From Enterovibrio norvegicus FF-33 (GTDB taxonomy: Bacteria; Pseudomonadota; Gammaproteobacteria; Enterobacterales; Vibrionaceae), in the NCBI RefSeq assembly GCF_000286835.2, contig NZ_AJYD02000038.1:3022284-3086283 (forward strand): DNA of 64,000 bases, read 5' to 3'. The translations under genes were made by a program, and so were the position numbers. Under the pieces are notes generated by a model. It worked only from the letters and a program-made list of their open reading frames with translations, was not told the DNA's origin and searched no databases. Below, one piece after another: positions 45,666 through 55,410 of the stretch. Position 1 is the stretch's first letter. Every line of letters starts with the position of its first letter.

Positions 45666-46661
45666 TTATTGATCCATTAATCCTTTCACACGATCAAAAA
45701 CACTGAGTACTTTGTCTGAATATTGCGGATCGGTGGCATACCCTGCCTGATGCAATCCACGAATAAACGTTTCAGGTTCTTCTGTACTTTTCAGTGCCGT
45801 TGAATAGCGTGGGTTTTTATTTAGAAAACGCACATAATCATTGAAACTGTCTTCATAGGAAGCATAGGCACGAAATGACGCCATTTCCTGTACGGGGATA
45901 TCATCATGAAATTCAAGGGTTTGTGTCGCGACCTTATTCCCTTCCCAACGTGGATCTGCTTTGATATTGAAAAGGTTGTGGCTACTGCCTCGCGCATTAG
46001 CAATCACTTTTTTACCCCAGCCTGTTTCAAGTGCTGCTTGTGCAATCAAAATCGCAGGGTCAGTGCCCAAAGTTCGAGCGGCTTTTTGTGCATAAGGCGT
46101 TAAGCGTGAAACAAATTCATCCGGTGTTTCAAATGGCTTAGGCTGTGTTGCTTTAGGTAACGCGTTTCTTTGCGCCAATATGTGTGGACTTGGCACAAAC
46201 ATATCTTGGGATGAGAAAGCCTTCCTTTCCAGTCCCTCTTGCGCCGCTTTTTGTTCTTCATCTGCCAATGCTGGAGGAAGTGGCGAGATAGGCGCAAGCT
46301 GAATGCGATCACTGGCAGTATTGCTACCCGTCTCCATTGGTTCACTACTTTGTGACCCTTTAAACTGCTGGACAATCAAATCAGCCAGACCAAGCGAGCC
46401 TTCTCGCGACAAGGCACTGGAAAGTTGTTCATCTGCCATTTGCTGATAGAACTTGGAAGTGCGGTCGTCGACAAGATCAGATTCAAACGCTTCGTTCGCC
46501 TGACGCATCGATTTAAATAGCATTTGCGTAAACAAAGCTTCGAATTGTTCTGCCGCTGCACGCATGGCATCGTCTGATTGCTCACCGCTTGCGGCTTTCT
46601 GACGCAGTATGTCCAGTCGGCTAATATCGTGGATAAATCCCGTATCTAATGGTGTTTTCAT
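45666..46661 (-). CDS. flgJ: FlgJ, rod cap and peptidoglycan hydrolase
   Basis: A 331-residue two-domain protein. Residues 1-110 are the rod-capping domain (AAEQFEALFTQMLFKSMRQ); a Pro/Ser/Gln linker follows; residues about 185-331 are the glucosaminidase domain with the catalytic Glu in LIAQAALETGWGKK. It clears a path for the rod through peptidoglycan. It starts 3 bases after flgI. Confidence 0.95.
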   Translation of the reverse strand: MKTPLDTGFIHDISRLDILRQKAASGEQSDDAMRAAAEQFEALFTQMLFKSMRQANEAFESDLVDDRTSKFYQQMADEQLSSALSREGSLGLADLIVQQFKGSQSSEPMETGSNTASDRIQLAPISPLPPALADEEQKAAQEGLERKAFSSQDMFVPSPHILAQRNALPKATQPKPFETPDEFVSRLTPYAQKAARTLGTDPAILIAQAALETGWGKKVIANARGSSHNLFNIKADPRWEGNKVATQTLEFHDDIPVQEMASFRAYASYEDSFNDYVRFLNKNPRYSTALKSTEEPETFIRGLHQAGYATDPQYSDKVLSVFDRVKGLMDQ

Positions 46662-46664
46662 GGC

Positions 46665-47756
46665 TTAAATCACTATTAGTTGACCGTCAATGGCGCCAGC
46701 CTGCTTTAATGCCTGCAAGATGGCCATAAGATCGGAAGGGGCTGCGCCCACACCGTTCACTGCGCGTACGAGATCGTCAAGTGTCACACCTGGCTTGAAG
46801 TGGAACATTCGTCCATCTTCTTCTGTTACTTCTAGGCCAGAATCCGGTACTACCACCGTTTCACCGCCTGAGAACGCGCCAGGCTGACTCACTTGTAGGT
46901 TTTCCTTGATGGTCACGGTCATGCCACCATGCGTAATGGCCGCAGGGCGTAAGCGAACATTTTGGCCCACCACAATCGTACCGGTGCGACTGTTAACAAT
47001 GATTTTTGCTGCCGCATCAGCTGGCTGAAACTCGAGATTTTCAACGGTAGAGAGAAAAGCAACACGTTGAGACAAATCCCGAGGGGCGCGCACGCGCACA
47101 GACATCGCATCCATCGCAAAGGCCGTGTTTGGCCCTAAAAAGCTATTAATGGAATCAGACATACGCTGAGCGGTCGTAAAATCAGATTCAAACAAATTGA
47201 AGGTAATATGGTCACCACGACCAAATGGGCTCGGCACTTCTTGTTCAACCGAGGCACCGTTGGTAATTCGTCCTACCGTAGGAGTATTCCCCACAATCGA
47301 TGAACCATCAGCGCCTTCGGCGCTAAATCCACCCACAATCAAATTACCTTGGGCAACCGCATACGTTTTTCCATCAAGGCCTTTGAGGAAGGTTTGGACC
47401 AATGTGCCGCCACGCAGGCTTTTCGCAGAACCAATAGATGACACCGTAATGTCAATTTTTTGACCTTGCTTAGAAAACGGAGGTAACTCTGCACTTACCG
47501 CTACGGCTGCAACATTCTTGGTTTTTGGTTTAGTACCGGGCGGCAATTGGATGCCGAAGTTTTTCAGCATGGCGTTAAAGCTTTGATCGGTAAAAGGCGT
47601 GCTCTCGCCCGTCCCTGCAAGGCCGACAACAAGTCCGTAACCCACTAATTGGTTACTACGCACACCCGCGACTTCCGACACATCTTTAATTCGGGCAGCT
47701 TGTGCGACGGGGCTTGCCAAGATGGCAATCAAGAACAGCTTTAACCAATACTTCAC
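46665..47756 (-). CDS. flgI: Flagellar P-ring protein FlgI
   Basis: A 363-residue periplasmic protein with a signal peptide (about 1-20, ending SPVAQAA). Conserved text: [18 protein letters not shown] near residue 33 and [18 protein letters not shown]. It makes the P ring, on which the Vibrio FlgT/MotXY rings also build. It follows flgH by 26 bases. Confidence 0.97.
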   Translation of the reverse strand: MKYWLKLFLIAILASPVAQAARIKDVSEVAGVRSNQLVGYGLVVGLAGTGESTPFTDQSFNAMLKNFGIQLPPGTKPKTKNVAAVAVSAELPPFSKQGQKIDITVSSIGSAKSLRGGTLVQTFLKGLDGKTYAVAQGNLIVGGFSAEGADGSSIVGNTPTVGRITNGASVEQEVPSPFGRGDHITFNLFESDFTTAQRMSDSINSFLGPNTAFAMDAMSVRVRAPRDLSQRVAFLSTVENLEFQPADAAAKIIVNSRTGTIVVGQNVRLRPAAITHGGMTVTIKENLQVSQPGAFSGGETVVVPDSGLEVTEEDGRMFHFKPGVTLDDLVRAVNGVGAAPSDLMAILQALKQAGAIDGQLIVI

Positions 47757-47782
47757 GTCAAATCTCCGGCAGCGTATACGTG

Positions 47783-48568
47783 TTAAAGAACGACATTAAA
47801 GAATCGTGCCAACCATCCCTGATCTTGCGTATCTTGTCTGTCACCCGTTCCTGAATACTGAATACGTGCGTTAGAAATACGGGTCGAGGCGACGGTGTTT
47901 TCTTGGCTGATATCATCAGGACGAATAGTGCCACTCAAGCGAATGTATTCATCACCCGTGTTCAAGGTAAGCCATTTTTCACCACGAATAATGAGATTGC
48001 CGTTCGACAGCACATCAACCACTTCGACTGAAATAGAGCCGCTAATGCTGTTACTCTGATCGGCACTTGTCGAGCCACTGGTTGAATTATCATGACTGGC
48101 TGCGTAAGACAGATTAGATTCACCAATAGTGACTTCCTGCCCGCCCATTTCTAACGGATCCATGCTCAAATCACTCGATTTTGCCGCATCGCTACTGGCG
48201 CTTTTTTTCGCCTGTGTTTTTTCTTCCAGCAAAACAGTGACAATATCGCCGACGCCACGTGGTTTAGTGTCATCGTAAAGATCTTGCGCTTTTACCGAGC
48301 TAAATAAAGAGCCTGTCGCCGTTGCATAGTGCTCCGATTGGCGTGTCGGATGAAGTGGCACCCAGTTTGGGTCGCCGGCAATCGCATCTTCACGATCGCG
48401 CAGTAAACCAATCAAACCATCGCCACTCGGCTCAGTGTTACCTTCAACCGCATCAGTGTCTGTCGTGCCTTGCACAATGTCGCTTTGCGCCAACAAAGCT
48501 TGTTCGTTTATCAAGCCGCAGCCTGACACGGTGGCTAACACCAAGCTTATGATCAGTAACTTCTTCAT
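47783..48568 (-). CDS. flgH: Flagellar L-ring lipoprotein FlgH
   Basis: A 261-residue lipoprotein: signal peptide with lipobox VSGC at Cys17, then the conserved [20 protein letters not shown]-like block and [20 protein letters not shown]. It forms the outer-membrane L ring. It follows flgG by 29 bases. Confidence 0.96.
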   Translation of the reverse strand: MKKLLIISLVLATVSGCGLINEQALLAQSDIVQGTTDTDAVEGNTEPSGDGLIGLLRDREDAIAGDPNWVPLHPTRQSEHYATATGSLFSSVKAQDLYDDTKPRGVGDIVTVLLEEKTQAKKSASSDAAKSSDLSMDPLEMGGQEVTIGESNLSYAASHDNSTSGSTSADQSNSISGSISVEVVDVLSNGNLIIRGEKWLTLNTGDEYIRLSGTIRPDDISQENTVASTRISNARIQYSGTGDRQDTQDQGWLARFFNVVL

Positions 48569-48597
48569 CCGGGCTTTACTCCTGTCTTAGCTATCGC

Positions 48598-49386
48598 TTA
48601 TAGCTGCTGGGTAACGTAACTCAGCATTTGGTCGACCGATGAAATCACTTTCGAGTTCATTTCATAAACGCGCTGCGCTTCGATCATGTTGACCAGCTCT
48701 TCTGTCACATTCACGTTGGACGTTTCCAGCATGGATTGTCGAATGCTGCCTAGACCGTCAATGCCTGGCACACCTTCTTGTGGGTCACCACTCGCGCCTG
48801 TCGGTAAGTAGAGGTTTTGACCAATCGGCTCAAGGCCACCAGGGTTGATGAAATCCACGGTCGTGATCTGACCGAGTACTGCATTCGCCGTTTGGCCTCG
48901 CAGCCTTGCAGAGACTTCACCGTCGGTGCCGATGGTCACTTGAATCGCATCCGGTGGAACAACGATTTCTGGCTCAATGGAGTAGCCAGCTCCCGTTGTA
49001 ACTAGGACGCCTTCATCATTCAGTGTGAATTGACCATTGCGCTGGTAGCCAATGTTGCCGTCTGGCAGCAGCACTTGGAAAAAACCGTCGCCTTCGATCA
49101 TCAGATCGAGTGCGTTATTCGTGGTTTGGGCGTTGCCGTTGGTGTGGACACGTTGTGTCGCGACCACTTTTGAGCCCGCACCCAGCATCAAGCCACTTGG
49201 CAGCTCTGTATTTTGCGAAGACTGACCACCTGGTTGGTTGATGTTTTGATAAAACAAATCTTCAAATACCGCACGAGATTTTTTGAAACCCACGGTTGAA
49301 GCATTCGCCAAGTTGTTGGAAATGGTCGAAATATTCGTCTGTTGTGCGTCTAGGCCGGTTTTACTTACCCATAAAGCTGGATGCAT
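48598..49386 (-). CDS. flgG: Distal rod protein FlgG
   Basis: A 262-residue rod protein. N-terminal DAQQTNISTISNNLANASTVGFKK is the flagellar rod signature, and the C-terminus is NMIEAQRVYEMNSKVISSVDQML. FlgG makes the distal rod. Order flgF-flgG-flgH is conserved. Confidence 0.97.
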   Translation of the reverse strand: MHPALWVSKTGLDAQQTNISTISNNLANASTVGFKKSRAVFEDLFYQNINQPGGQSSQNTELPSGLMLGAGSKVVATQRVHTNGNAQTTNNALDLMIEGDGFFQVLLPDGNIGYQRNGQFTLNDEGVLVTTGAGYSIEPEIVVPPDAIQVTIGTDGEVSARLRGQTANAVLGQITTVDFINPGGLEPIGQNLYLPTGASGDPQEGVPGIDGLGSIRQSMLETSNVNVTEELVNMIEAQRVYEMNSKVISSVDQMLSYVTQQL

Positions 49387-49402
49387 GATAATTCCCTCTT
49401 AA

Positions 49403-50152
49403 TTAACCCATGCGCAGCAGAGAATTAGATGCTTGATCCATTTCTTCTGCAGTCTTCATTAGTTTTACTTGCATTTCAAAGTGACGCTGAAGGTCAATAA
49501 GCCCTGTCATTTCGCTGACGGCGTTAACGTTACTGCCTTCCAGCGCACCAGTGAGTAGCGTAACGCCAGCATCAGCGTTATACACTGTGCCAGGGTTTAC
49601 AGGCTTAAACACACCATTCCGGTCTTTGAACATGTCTGCGTTATCTGGGCGAACGAGCTTAATGCGGTCAACTTCTTCCATTGCTTCTGGTGGTGCACCT
49701 TGCGGTAAAACAGAGATAGTACCGTCAGTGCCAATTTCGATTTTGGAAACAGGCAGTGGCAAGAAAATCGGTGCTCCCCCTTCGCCAAGGATCAAGTGCC
49801 CATGACCATTCTGAAGTAAGCCGGTTTGGTCAACTTTCAGGTTACCCACACGGGTATAGCCTTCTTGACCAGTGCCATCGAGTACCGCCAGCCAACCGTC
49901 ACCTTTAACAGCAACGTCAAGTTCACGCCCAGTCGTGATGGTCGAGCCTTGTGCAAAGCTATGCCCAGGGCGCTCCGTCATGTTGAACACACGCGTCGGT
50001 AAACCTTCACCATAAGCTTGCATGGCACGGGCTTGCTCTAAGTCTGCTCGAAAGCCTGTGGTGCTGACGTTTGCCAAGTTATTGGCACGCAGTTGCAAGG
50101 CTTGCATATCTTGTTTGGCGCCACTCATGGCAAGGAATAATGCGCGATCCAT
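49403..50152 (-). CDS. flgF: Proximal rod protein FlgF
   Basis: A 249-residue rod protein: MDRALFLAMSGAKQDMQALQL, NNLANVSTTGFRADL, and C-terminal IDLQRHFEMQVKLMKTAEEMD. It heads the flgFGHIJ unit; a strong sigma-54 element lies 35 bases upstream, separated from flgE by a hairpin. Confidence 0.96.
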   Translation of the reverse strand: MDRALFLAMSGAKQDMQALQLRANNLANVSTTGFRADLEQARAMQAYGEGLPTRVFNMTERPGHSFAQGSTITTGRELDVAVKGDGWLAVLDGTGQEGYTRVGNLKVDQTGLLQNGHGHLILGEGGAPIFLPLPVSKIEIGTDGTISVLPQGAPPEAMEEVDRIKLVRPDNADMFKDRNGVFKPVNPGTVYNADAGVTLLTGALEGSNVNAVSEMTGLIDLQRHFEMQVKLMKTAEEMDQASNSLLRMG

Positions 50153-50186
50153 TTAGACGTTCTCCTGTCGCTTATGACTTGTATAA

Positions 50187-50202
50187 AGCAAGAAGAGTGC
50201 CA
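50187..50202 (-). promoter_or_regulatory. sigma-54 promoter of flgFGHIJ
   Basis: The minus strand reads TGGCACT-CTTC-TTGCT: -24 six of seven and a perfect -12. It is the best sigma-54 match in the window. Confidence 0.88.
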
Positions 50203-50298
50203 ATATGTAATTAGAATGTTTTACAATAGGTTAGCGTAAGAAGTGTTCAGTGGAGCTCTAGGTGGGTGGCTGTATTGAGAAGAATATTAGGAAGACAA

Positions 50299-50323
50299 TT
50301 GCCGCTCGAGTGTCGAGCGGCAA
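50299..50323 (-). terminator. Hairpin after flgE
   Basis: A perfect 11-bp stem TTGCCGCTCGA/TCGAGCGGCAA with a 3-base loop, about 40 bases after the flgE stop. On the minus strand the T-run is before the stem and only AATTGTCTT follows it, so its strength as terminator on that strand is uncertain. Confidence 0.65.
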
Positions 50324-50361
50324 AAAAACTGCAATCAAGAAACAATAACAAAGACGCTAAA

Positions 50362-51669
50362 TTATCGAATTTGCAGAATCGTTTGTTGCATCGAATTGCC
50401 CACTTCGAGTGAACGCGAGTTCGCTTGGAAGTTTCTCTGTGCGGTAATTAAGTCCACCAGCTCTTGGGTCATATCAATGTTTGATTGCTCAATGGTACCG
50501 CTTTTCACTTTACCAAAGGCACCTTGCATGGCTTCGCCCCAGACTGCCTCACCAGATTGCTGCGTTACCTTCCATTGAGTGTTGCCCGCTTGAGAAAGAC
50601 CTTGCTGGTTAGATACGCGAACCATGGCTACACGACCAAGTGCAACGTTTTCACCGTTACTGTAGGTCGCCATAATGGTGCCTTTCGGGTCGATATCGAC
50701 TTTTGCAAGATAACCCGTGGTTGCGCCATCTTCACTAAACTTACGCATTTCAAACGGAGAGGCGTACTGAGTCGGGTCTTCAAAATTGATGGTCAGTGCT
50801 TGCGCACCATCAGCACCATTCATTTCAAGGCCTGCACCGTTAGCACCAAGCTCAACAGTTTGGATAGGTTGACCGCCATTGACGTTATTTACCGAACCAT
50901 CACTGTTAAATTCGAGTGAATGGCCGACATGTCCTGCAGCATTGGTAAATTCACCGGCAGTAAGGCTGACTGGTTTTTCACCCGTTGGATCTGTCGCCGT
51001 GTAGTACACCGCCCACTTGTTCGGCGTGACGTTGTCTTTAACGTAATAGGTGGTCAATTTATATGGCTGACCAAGGGAGTCAAAGATAGTCGCTGATGTT
51101 GCTTTGTTATACGTATCCGGATCTTCTGGATTAAACAAAGCAGGATCTTTTTCTGCGCCGCCCGCAGGCAGGTTTAGACCAATATCAACATTCTCAGACG
51201 CACGAGGCTGTCCAAATTGATCAGGAACACTCAACGCTTTAGGCTCAAACGATCCCACTTGCAGTGTTTCGTTGTCCACGTTGTAGCCCAGAAGAAACTG
51301 GCCTTCAGAGTTAACAATGTTGTTGTTTTTGTCGAGGTGGAACGCACCGTTACGCGTCAACTGATTGTTCTGCGTCGCGAGGTTATCATTCGCCACGGCG
51401 AAGTAACCGTTGCCGCTGATACGTAAATCAAGCGGGTTATTGGTGTAGATGCTTGACCCTTCATGGAACTGTTGCGCCACGATAGAGGTTTGCACACCAC
51501 TACCTGTCGTTGTTTTCGCATTCGAGAAAATCGAAGCAGAGTAAACATCACCAAATTCAGCGCGCGATTCTTTAAAACCAAAAGTGTTGGCATTCGCAAT
51601 GTTGTTACTGGTGGTGTTCATGTCTTTTTGAGCTGCCGCTAGGCCACTCAGTGCGATGTTCAATGCCAT
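50362..51669 (-). CDS. flgE: Hook protein FlgE
   Basis: A 435-residue hook protein with N-terminal ALSGLAAAQKDMNTTSNNIANANTFGFKE-like rod signature and C-terminal DLITAQRNFQANSRSLEVGN. The middle domains are variable. It makes the hook joint and is followed by a terminator-like hairpin. Confidence 0.96.
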   Translation of the reverse strand: MALNIALSGLAAAQKDMNTTSNNIANANTFGFKESRAEFGDVYSASIFSNAKTTTGSGVQTSIVAQQFHEGSSIYTNNPLDLRISGNGYFAVANDNLATQNNQLTRNGAFHLDKNNNIVNSEGQFLLGYNVDNETLQVGSFEPKALSVPDQFGQPRASENVDIGLNLPAGGAEKDPALFNPEDPDTYNKATSATIFDSLGQPYKLTTYYVKDNVTPNKWAVYYTATDPTGEKPVSLTAGEFTNAAGHVGHSLEFNSDGSVNNVNGGQPIQTVELGANGAGLEMNGADGAQALTINFEDPTQYASPFEMRKFSEDGATTGYLAKVDIDPKGTIMATYSNGENVALGRVAMVRVSNQQGLSQAGNTQWKVTQQSGEAVWGEAMQGAFGKVKSGTIEQSNIDMTQELVDLITAQRNFQANSRSLEVGNSMQQTILQIR

Positions 51670-51690
51670 TGCTGGAACTCCTCTGTCCTT

Positions 51691-52443
51691 TTAGCTCTTA
51701 CTCGCGCCGCTGACGCCAGCTTTACCTACTTCAAGCACTTCGGTGAGTTTGACCGGAGATGCATAACCCGCGATGTTTAACATCACATTGCCGTCACCAT
51801 TGCCCAGTAGGACACTGTTAACGTTGGCATACGTTGAGAGCTCAAGATCTTGTGATTTGCCATCAATGTTGCCGCTTACGTTCATGCTGTAATTGCCTTC
51901 CGGCAATGGGTTGCCTGTATCATCTTTTCCATCCCATTCAACGCGATGGTCGCCTGGAGATTTTGCTCCCAGGCTAAAGCTTCTTAGCAATTCGCCTCGG
52001 TCATTCTGAATTCGAACAATGACATCGTTCAATGCTTGCGGCAGTTTTACCATCGCAGCAATGCCACCTTCGGCAGTTTTAAAGCCATCATTGCCAGGGA
52101 CCAATACGTCTTGGCCGACCAATGACGACGCCTGAAGGGCTTGGCTTGATGTCATCGCAGCATTCAATGAACCAAACTGTTCATTCATCTTGCCGATGCC
52201 ATCTACCGTCGCAAACGATGCCATCTGGGCGATCATTTGCTCGTTATCTACGGGTTTAAAAGGGTCTTGGTTGGCGAGCTGCTTCGTCAACAGAGAAAGA
52301 AAGTCTTCTTGTTTCAGATCGGTCTGACCGGTGACTTTTTCACCTGAGTCGCCACGTTCCGCACGTTGTTTTTCCTGTAGCGCCTTGAGTTGGTCAATGT
52401 AGCTTCCGCCACCTGCTCCACCTGCGCCATCAATCGGATTCAT
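51691..52443 (-). CDS. flgD: Hook-cap (hook assembly) protein FlgD
   Basis: A 250-residue protein. The N-terminal TGQTDLKQEDFLSLLTKQLANQDPFKPVDNEQMIAQMASF region is the FlgD signature, and the FlgD Ig-like domain with HRVEWDGKDDTGNPLPEG follows. It scaffolds hook assembly and leaves when the hook is finished. It lies between flgC and flgE. Confidence 0.96.
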   Translation of the reverse strand: MNPIDGAGGAGGGSYIDQLKALQEKQRAERGDSGEKVTGQTDLKQEDFLSLLTKQLANQDPFKPVDNEQMIAQMASFATVDGIGKMNEQFGSLNAAMTSSQALQASSLVGQDVLVPGNDGFKTAEGGIAAMVKLPQALNDVIVRIQNDRGELLRSFSLGAKSPGDHRVEWDGKDDTGNPLPEGNYSMNVSGNIDGKSQDLELSTYANVNSVLLGNGDGNVMLNIAGYASPVKLTEVLEVGKAGVSGASKS

Positions 52444-52460
52444 AGTGCCGTCCTCCTACC

Positions 52461-52877
52461 TTACTTGCCCATCTGTAGTGTACGCATCAGCATTTGTTTG
52501 CTGGCTTCTGCGACTTCTACATTGGTTTGATAAGAACGGGATGCCGAAATCATATTGGCCATCTCTTCCATTACGTTGACGTTCGGTTTAAAAATATAAC
52601 CCTCCGCATTCGCCATCGGGTGATCGGGGTTATATTCCGCGCGAAGTGGTTTTTGGCTTTCTACAATGCCAGCGACACTAACAGGAACACTCGCGCCTTG
52701 TTGACCATTGAATCGGTTCAATTCAGCAGCAAAAACAGGGTGGCGGGCTTTATACGTCTCAGCCGCCGAACTGCTGACTGAATTCGCGTTCGCCAAATTA
52801 CTGGATGTGGTGTTAAGTCTCACAGACTCTGCACTCATGGCAGAACCCGTTACATTAAACACATTAAATAGACTCAT
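52461..52877 (-). CDS. flgC: Proximal rod protein FlgC
   Basis: A 138-residue rod protein with NVTGSAMSAESVRLNTTSSNLANANSV-like signature and C-terminal MANMISASRSYQTNVEVAEASKQML. It starts 3 bases after flgB and forms part of the proximal rod. Confidence 0.96.
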   Translation of the reverse strand: MSLFNVFNVTGSAMSAESVRLNTTSSNLANANSVSSSAAETYKARHPVFAAELNRFNGQQGASVPVSVAGIVESQKPLRAEYNPDHPMANAEGYIFKPNVNVMEEMANMISASRSYQTNVEVAEASKQMLMRTLQMGK

Positions 52878-52880
52878 CCA

Positions 52881-53276
52881 TTATTCCCCTTTCAATGCCT
52901 TGGACATGTTTTTAAACTTTGACCCAAGGAAATCCAACGACGCTTGATACTCTAATGCGTTTTGCATAAACAGGTTTCGCTCTACTTGCGAATCAACTGT
53001 ATTGCCATCACCCGTATCAGGCTGGTTTGGAATACGATACATTTTCTGGCCGCTCACTTGCGTAGAGGCAGTAATATGCCGCCCATCCGTTCGACTTAGG
53101 CCAATGTTTGCCCCAGAGGTTGCAGCTTTCAGGGCGCGTTCGAAGTCTACATCCTGCGCTTTATAACCCGGAGTATTAGCGTTGGCCAGGTTACTTGCCA
53201 AGGTTTCAGCCCTTTGACCACGCACACCGACAGTGTGTTGATGTATACCCAGCGCTTTGTCGAACGATATCGCCAT
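52881..53276 (-). CDS. flgB: Proximal rod protein FlgB
   Basis: A 131-residue rod protein: RAETLASNLANANTPGYKAQDVDF and C-terminal NLFMQNALEYQASLDFL. It heads flgBCDE; AGGAGG precedes the ATG, and a sigma-54 element lies about 35 bases upstream. Confidence 0.96.
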   Translation of the reverse strand: MAISFDKALGIHQHTVGVRGQRAETLASNLANANTPGYKAQDVDFERALKAATSGANIGLSRTDGRHITASTQVSGQKMYRIPNQPDTGDGNTVDSQVERNLFMQNALEYQASLDFLGSKFKNMSKALKGE

Positions 53277-53310
53277 GAGGCAACCTCCTAAACTTTCCTA
53301 CTTGAATAAA

Positions 53311-53326
53311 AGCAATAGTGATGCCA
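53311..53326 (-). promoter_or_regulatory. sigma-54 promoter of flgBCDE
   Basis: The minus strand reads TGGCATC-ACTA-TTGCT with exact spacing. It lies in the 236-base gap between cheR and flgB, which also holds the cheR terminator and no gene. Confidence 0.85.
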
Positions 53327-53429
53327 ACTTTGTCGCAAACTCTTCCGGTCGATATAATATTTATTTTTTTCAGTCTCTTAGGCCTGTACTGCTTAACAAC
53401 CACGAGAACAATAGGGCTCAATAGATACA

Positions 53430-53458
53430 AAAAAGCGGCAACTTTTGTGCCGCTTTTC
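53430..53458 (-). terminator. Intrinsic terminator after cheR (bidirectional form)
   Basis: A 10-bp stem AAAAGCGGCA/TGCCGCTTTT with T-runs on both sides, about 55 bases after the cheR stop. It separates cheVR from flgBCDE. Confidence 0.92.
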
Positions 53459-53512
53459 TAGTGAAGTGATGTATTTCCGCGCTCAATGGCGTGAATTGAG
53501 TGAGGTGTGTAG

Positions 53513-54340
53513 TTACTTCAACTTATAGATAATGCCTGGGTTACAGCGAATCATCTCAAAGCGATCGGTCAGACCTGTCAGTGACTCAGATGCGCCCAGC
53601 AAAAGATAACCACCTGGGTTCAAGTTGCCCGCCATTTGATTCAACACTTGGGACTTCATCTCTGGCGAGAAGTAGATCAGCACGTTGCGACAGAAGATAA
53701 TGTCAAACTTACCCAGCATGCTGTAGCTATCCATCAAGTTTTGAGGTTTGAAGGTCACCATGCGTTTAAGCGGATCTTTAACCTTCATTCGGCCTTCGCC
53801 CGCATCTTCAAAAAACTGACGCTTACGCTCTGGTGACAACCCTCGGCTTAATGCCAAGTTGTCATAAACGCCCGCTCGACAGTTTTCTAACATGGTGGAC
53901 GATATGTCAGTCGCTGTAATAGAAACATTACTTAGCAAGCCCGGCTTTTTTGCCTGCACTTCTTGGATTGTCATCGCAATCGAGTAAGGTTCTTGACCTG
54001 ACGAACTTGCCGCTGACCATATCTTAATCGGGCGCCTGCTTTCAGCCACTTCAGGAAGAAGTTTGTTAGCAAGCACTTCGAAAGGATAGGTGTCACGAAA
54101 CCACAATGTCTCATTTGTGGTCATTGCGTCAATGGCTGCAACAGCAAGATCTCTGTTTCTATTTGTTAGAACAAGCTGAAAAAGCTCCGATATTGAAGCC
54201 AATTTATAGCGGCTAATTAAAGGGCTAAGTCTGCTTCTCACTAGATACTGCTTGCTGTCACCGAGAACGATGCCACATTTGCCTTCGAGATATTTACAAA
54301 AATCTCGATATTCTTGTTCGGTGATCGCTATATTCGTCAT
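53513..54340 (-). CDS. cheR: Chemotaxis protein methyltransferase CheR
   Basis: A 275-residue SAM-dependent methyltransferase that methylates receptor Glu residues, opposing CheB. The N-terminal helical domain is followed by IKIWSAASSSGQEPYSIAMT (SAM-binding motif) and the IIFCRNVLIYF motif. The C-terminus has YLLLGASESL. It follows cheV by 3 bases; this cheV-cheR pair beside flgA/flgB is standard in Vibrio. Confidence 0.97.
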   Translation of the reverse strand: MTNIAITEQEYRDFCKYLEGKCGIVLGDSKQYLVRSRLSPLISRYKLASISELFQLVLTNRNRDLAVAAIDAMTTNETLWFRDTYPFEVLANKLLPEVAESRRPIKIWSAASSSGQEPYSIAMTIQEVQAKKPGLLSNVSITATDISSTMLENCRAGVYDNLALSRGLSPERKRQFFEDAGEGRMKVKDPLKRMVTFKPQNLMDSYSMLGKFDIIFCRNVLIYFSPEMKSQVLNQMAGNLNPGGYLLLGASESLTGLTDRFEMIRCNPGIIYKLK

Positions 54341-54343
54341 GGA

Positions 54344-55279
54344 TTATTTTTCTCGGCCTTTAACCGCGTTTATTACTGCAGCACTTAATTCATCAGGATC
54401 AAACTTCGGAATAAATGCATCAGCACCAACTCGCTTAACCATGGCCTCATTGAATACACCGCTGAGCGAGGAGTGCAATACTACATGAAGATCTTTTAGA
54501 CTCGCATCCTTTTTGATTTCAGTTGTTAAGGTGTATCCGTCCATCTCTGGCATTTCGATATCTGAGATAACCAACGCCAATTTGTCAGTTATATTGCCTT
54601 CTTGGGCCATTTCTTGAAGTTTGTTTAATGCATCACGTCCGTCGTGCGCCAAAAGGACTTCATAGCCAATGGTTTCTACTGCACGTTTTACCTGTCGGCG
54701 TGCAACACTCGAATCATCAGCCACCAAAACAATGTTAGGCGCGCTGCCACCTTCTTCAAACACCGGTTTTTGCGCCAACACCTCTTCGCTGATCACTTCG
54801 TTAACCGGCGAAATCTCGTTCAGGATTTTTTCAACATCCAGGATTTCAACAAGCTCACCCTCAATTTCAGTCACGGCGGTCAAATAGTTTGACTTACCGG
54901 TACCTCCAGGTGGCGGCAAAATCGATTCCCAATGCATATTCACAATGCGCTCTACCGAGCCCACTAAGAAAGCTTGCGTGGAACGGTTAAATTCGGAAAT
55001 GATAATGAAGCGATTTTCTGGGTCTTGAATCGGCATTCCGCCTGTCGCCAAACTCATATCAATGACAGATAAGGTTTGTCCTCGAATATGCGCGACGCCT
55101 TTTACTAGCGGATGAAGGTTTGGCATCAGCGTCAGCTTGGGGCACTGGAGTACTTCTTTTACTTTAAACACGTTGATGCCGTAACGCTGCTTACGCATCA
55201 AACGAAAGGTCAATAGCTCTAATCGGTTTTGACCCACAAGTTGTGTGCGCTGATTGACCGTATCAAGAATCCCTGACAT
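54344..55279 (-). CDS. cheV: Chemotaxis coupling/receiver protein CheV
   Basis: A 311-residue protein: N-terminal CheW domain (GINVFKVKEVLQ, GVAHIRGQTLSVIDMS) and C-terminal receiver with the Asp in LVISDIEMPEMDG. CheV couples receptors to CheA with a phosphorylation-dependent set point. The start ATG at 55279 gives MSGILDTVNQRTQLVGQN, the common CheV start; the longer frame runs into the flgA promoter region. Confidence 0.96.
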   Translation of the reverse strand: MSGILDTVNQRTQLVGQNRLELLTFRLMRKQRYGINVFKVKEVLQCPKLTLMPNLHPLVKGVAHIRGQTLSVIDMSLATGGMPIQDPENRFIIISEFNRSTQAFLVGSVERIVNMHWESILPPPGGTGKSNYLTAVTEIEGELVEILDVEKILNEISPVNEVISEEVLAQKPVFEEGGSAPNIVLVADDSSVARRQVKRAVETIGYEVLLAHDGRDALNKLQEMAQEGNITDKLALVISDIEMPEMDGYTLTTEIKKDASLKDLHVVLHSSLSGVFNEAMVKRVGADAFIPKFDPDELSAAVINAVKGREK

Positions 55280-55348
55280 AAGATAAACTCCATATTGCCC
55301 TGTTATTGTTATCGTATTGCAGCAAGCAACGTCGTTGACGGCACACGT

Positions 55349-55364
55349 TGGCACGCAACTTGAA
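55349..55364 (+). promoter_or_regulatory. sigma-54 promoter of flgA
   Basis: The plus strand reads TGGCACG-CAAC-TTGAA: a perfect -24 with the -12 having A for C, as at flgK. It lies about 47 bases before the flgA ATG in the cheV-flgA divergent gap. Confidence 0.72.
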
Positions 55365-55410
55365 GGTACACTGCAGCTATTTAATTTTTATACTAACCAA
55401 TTTGAGACGT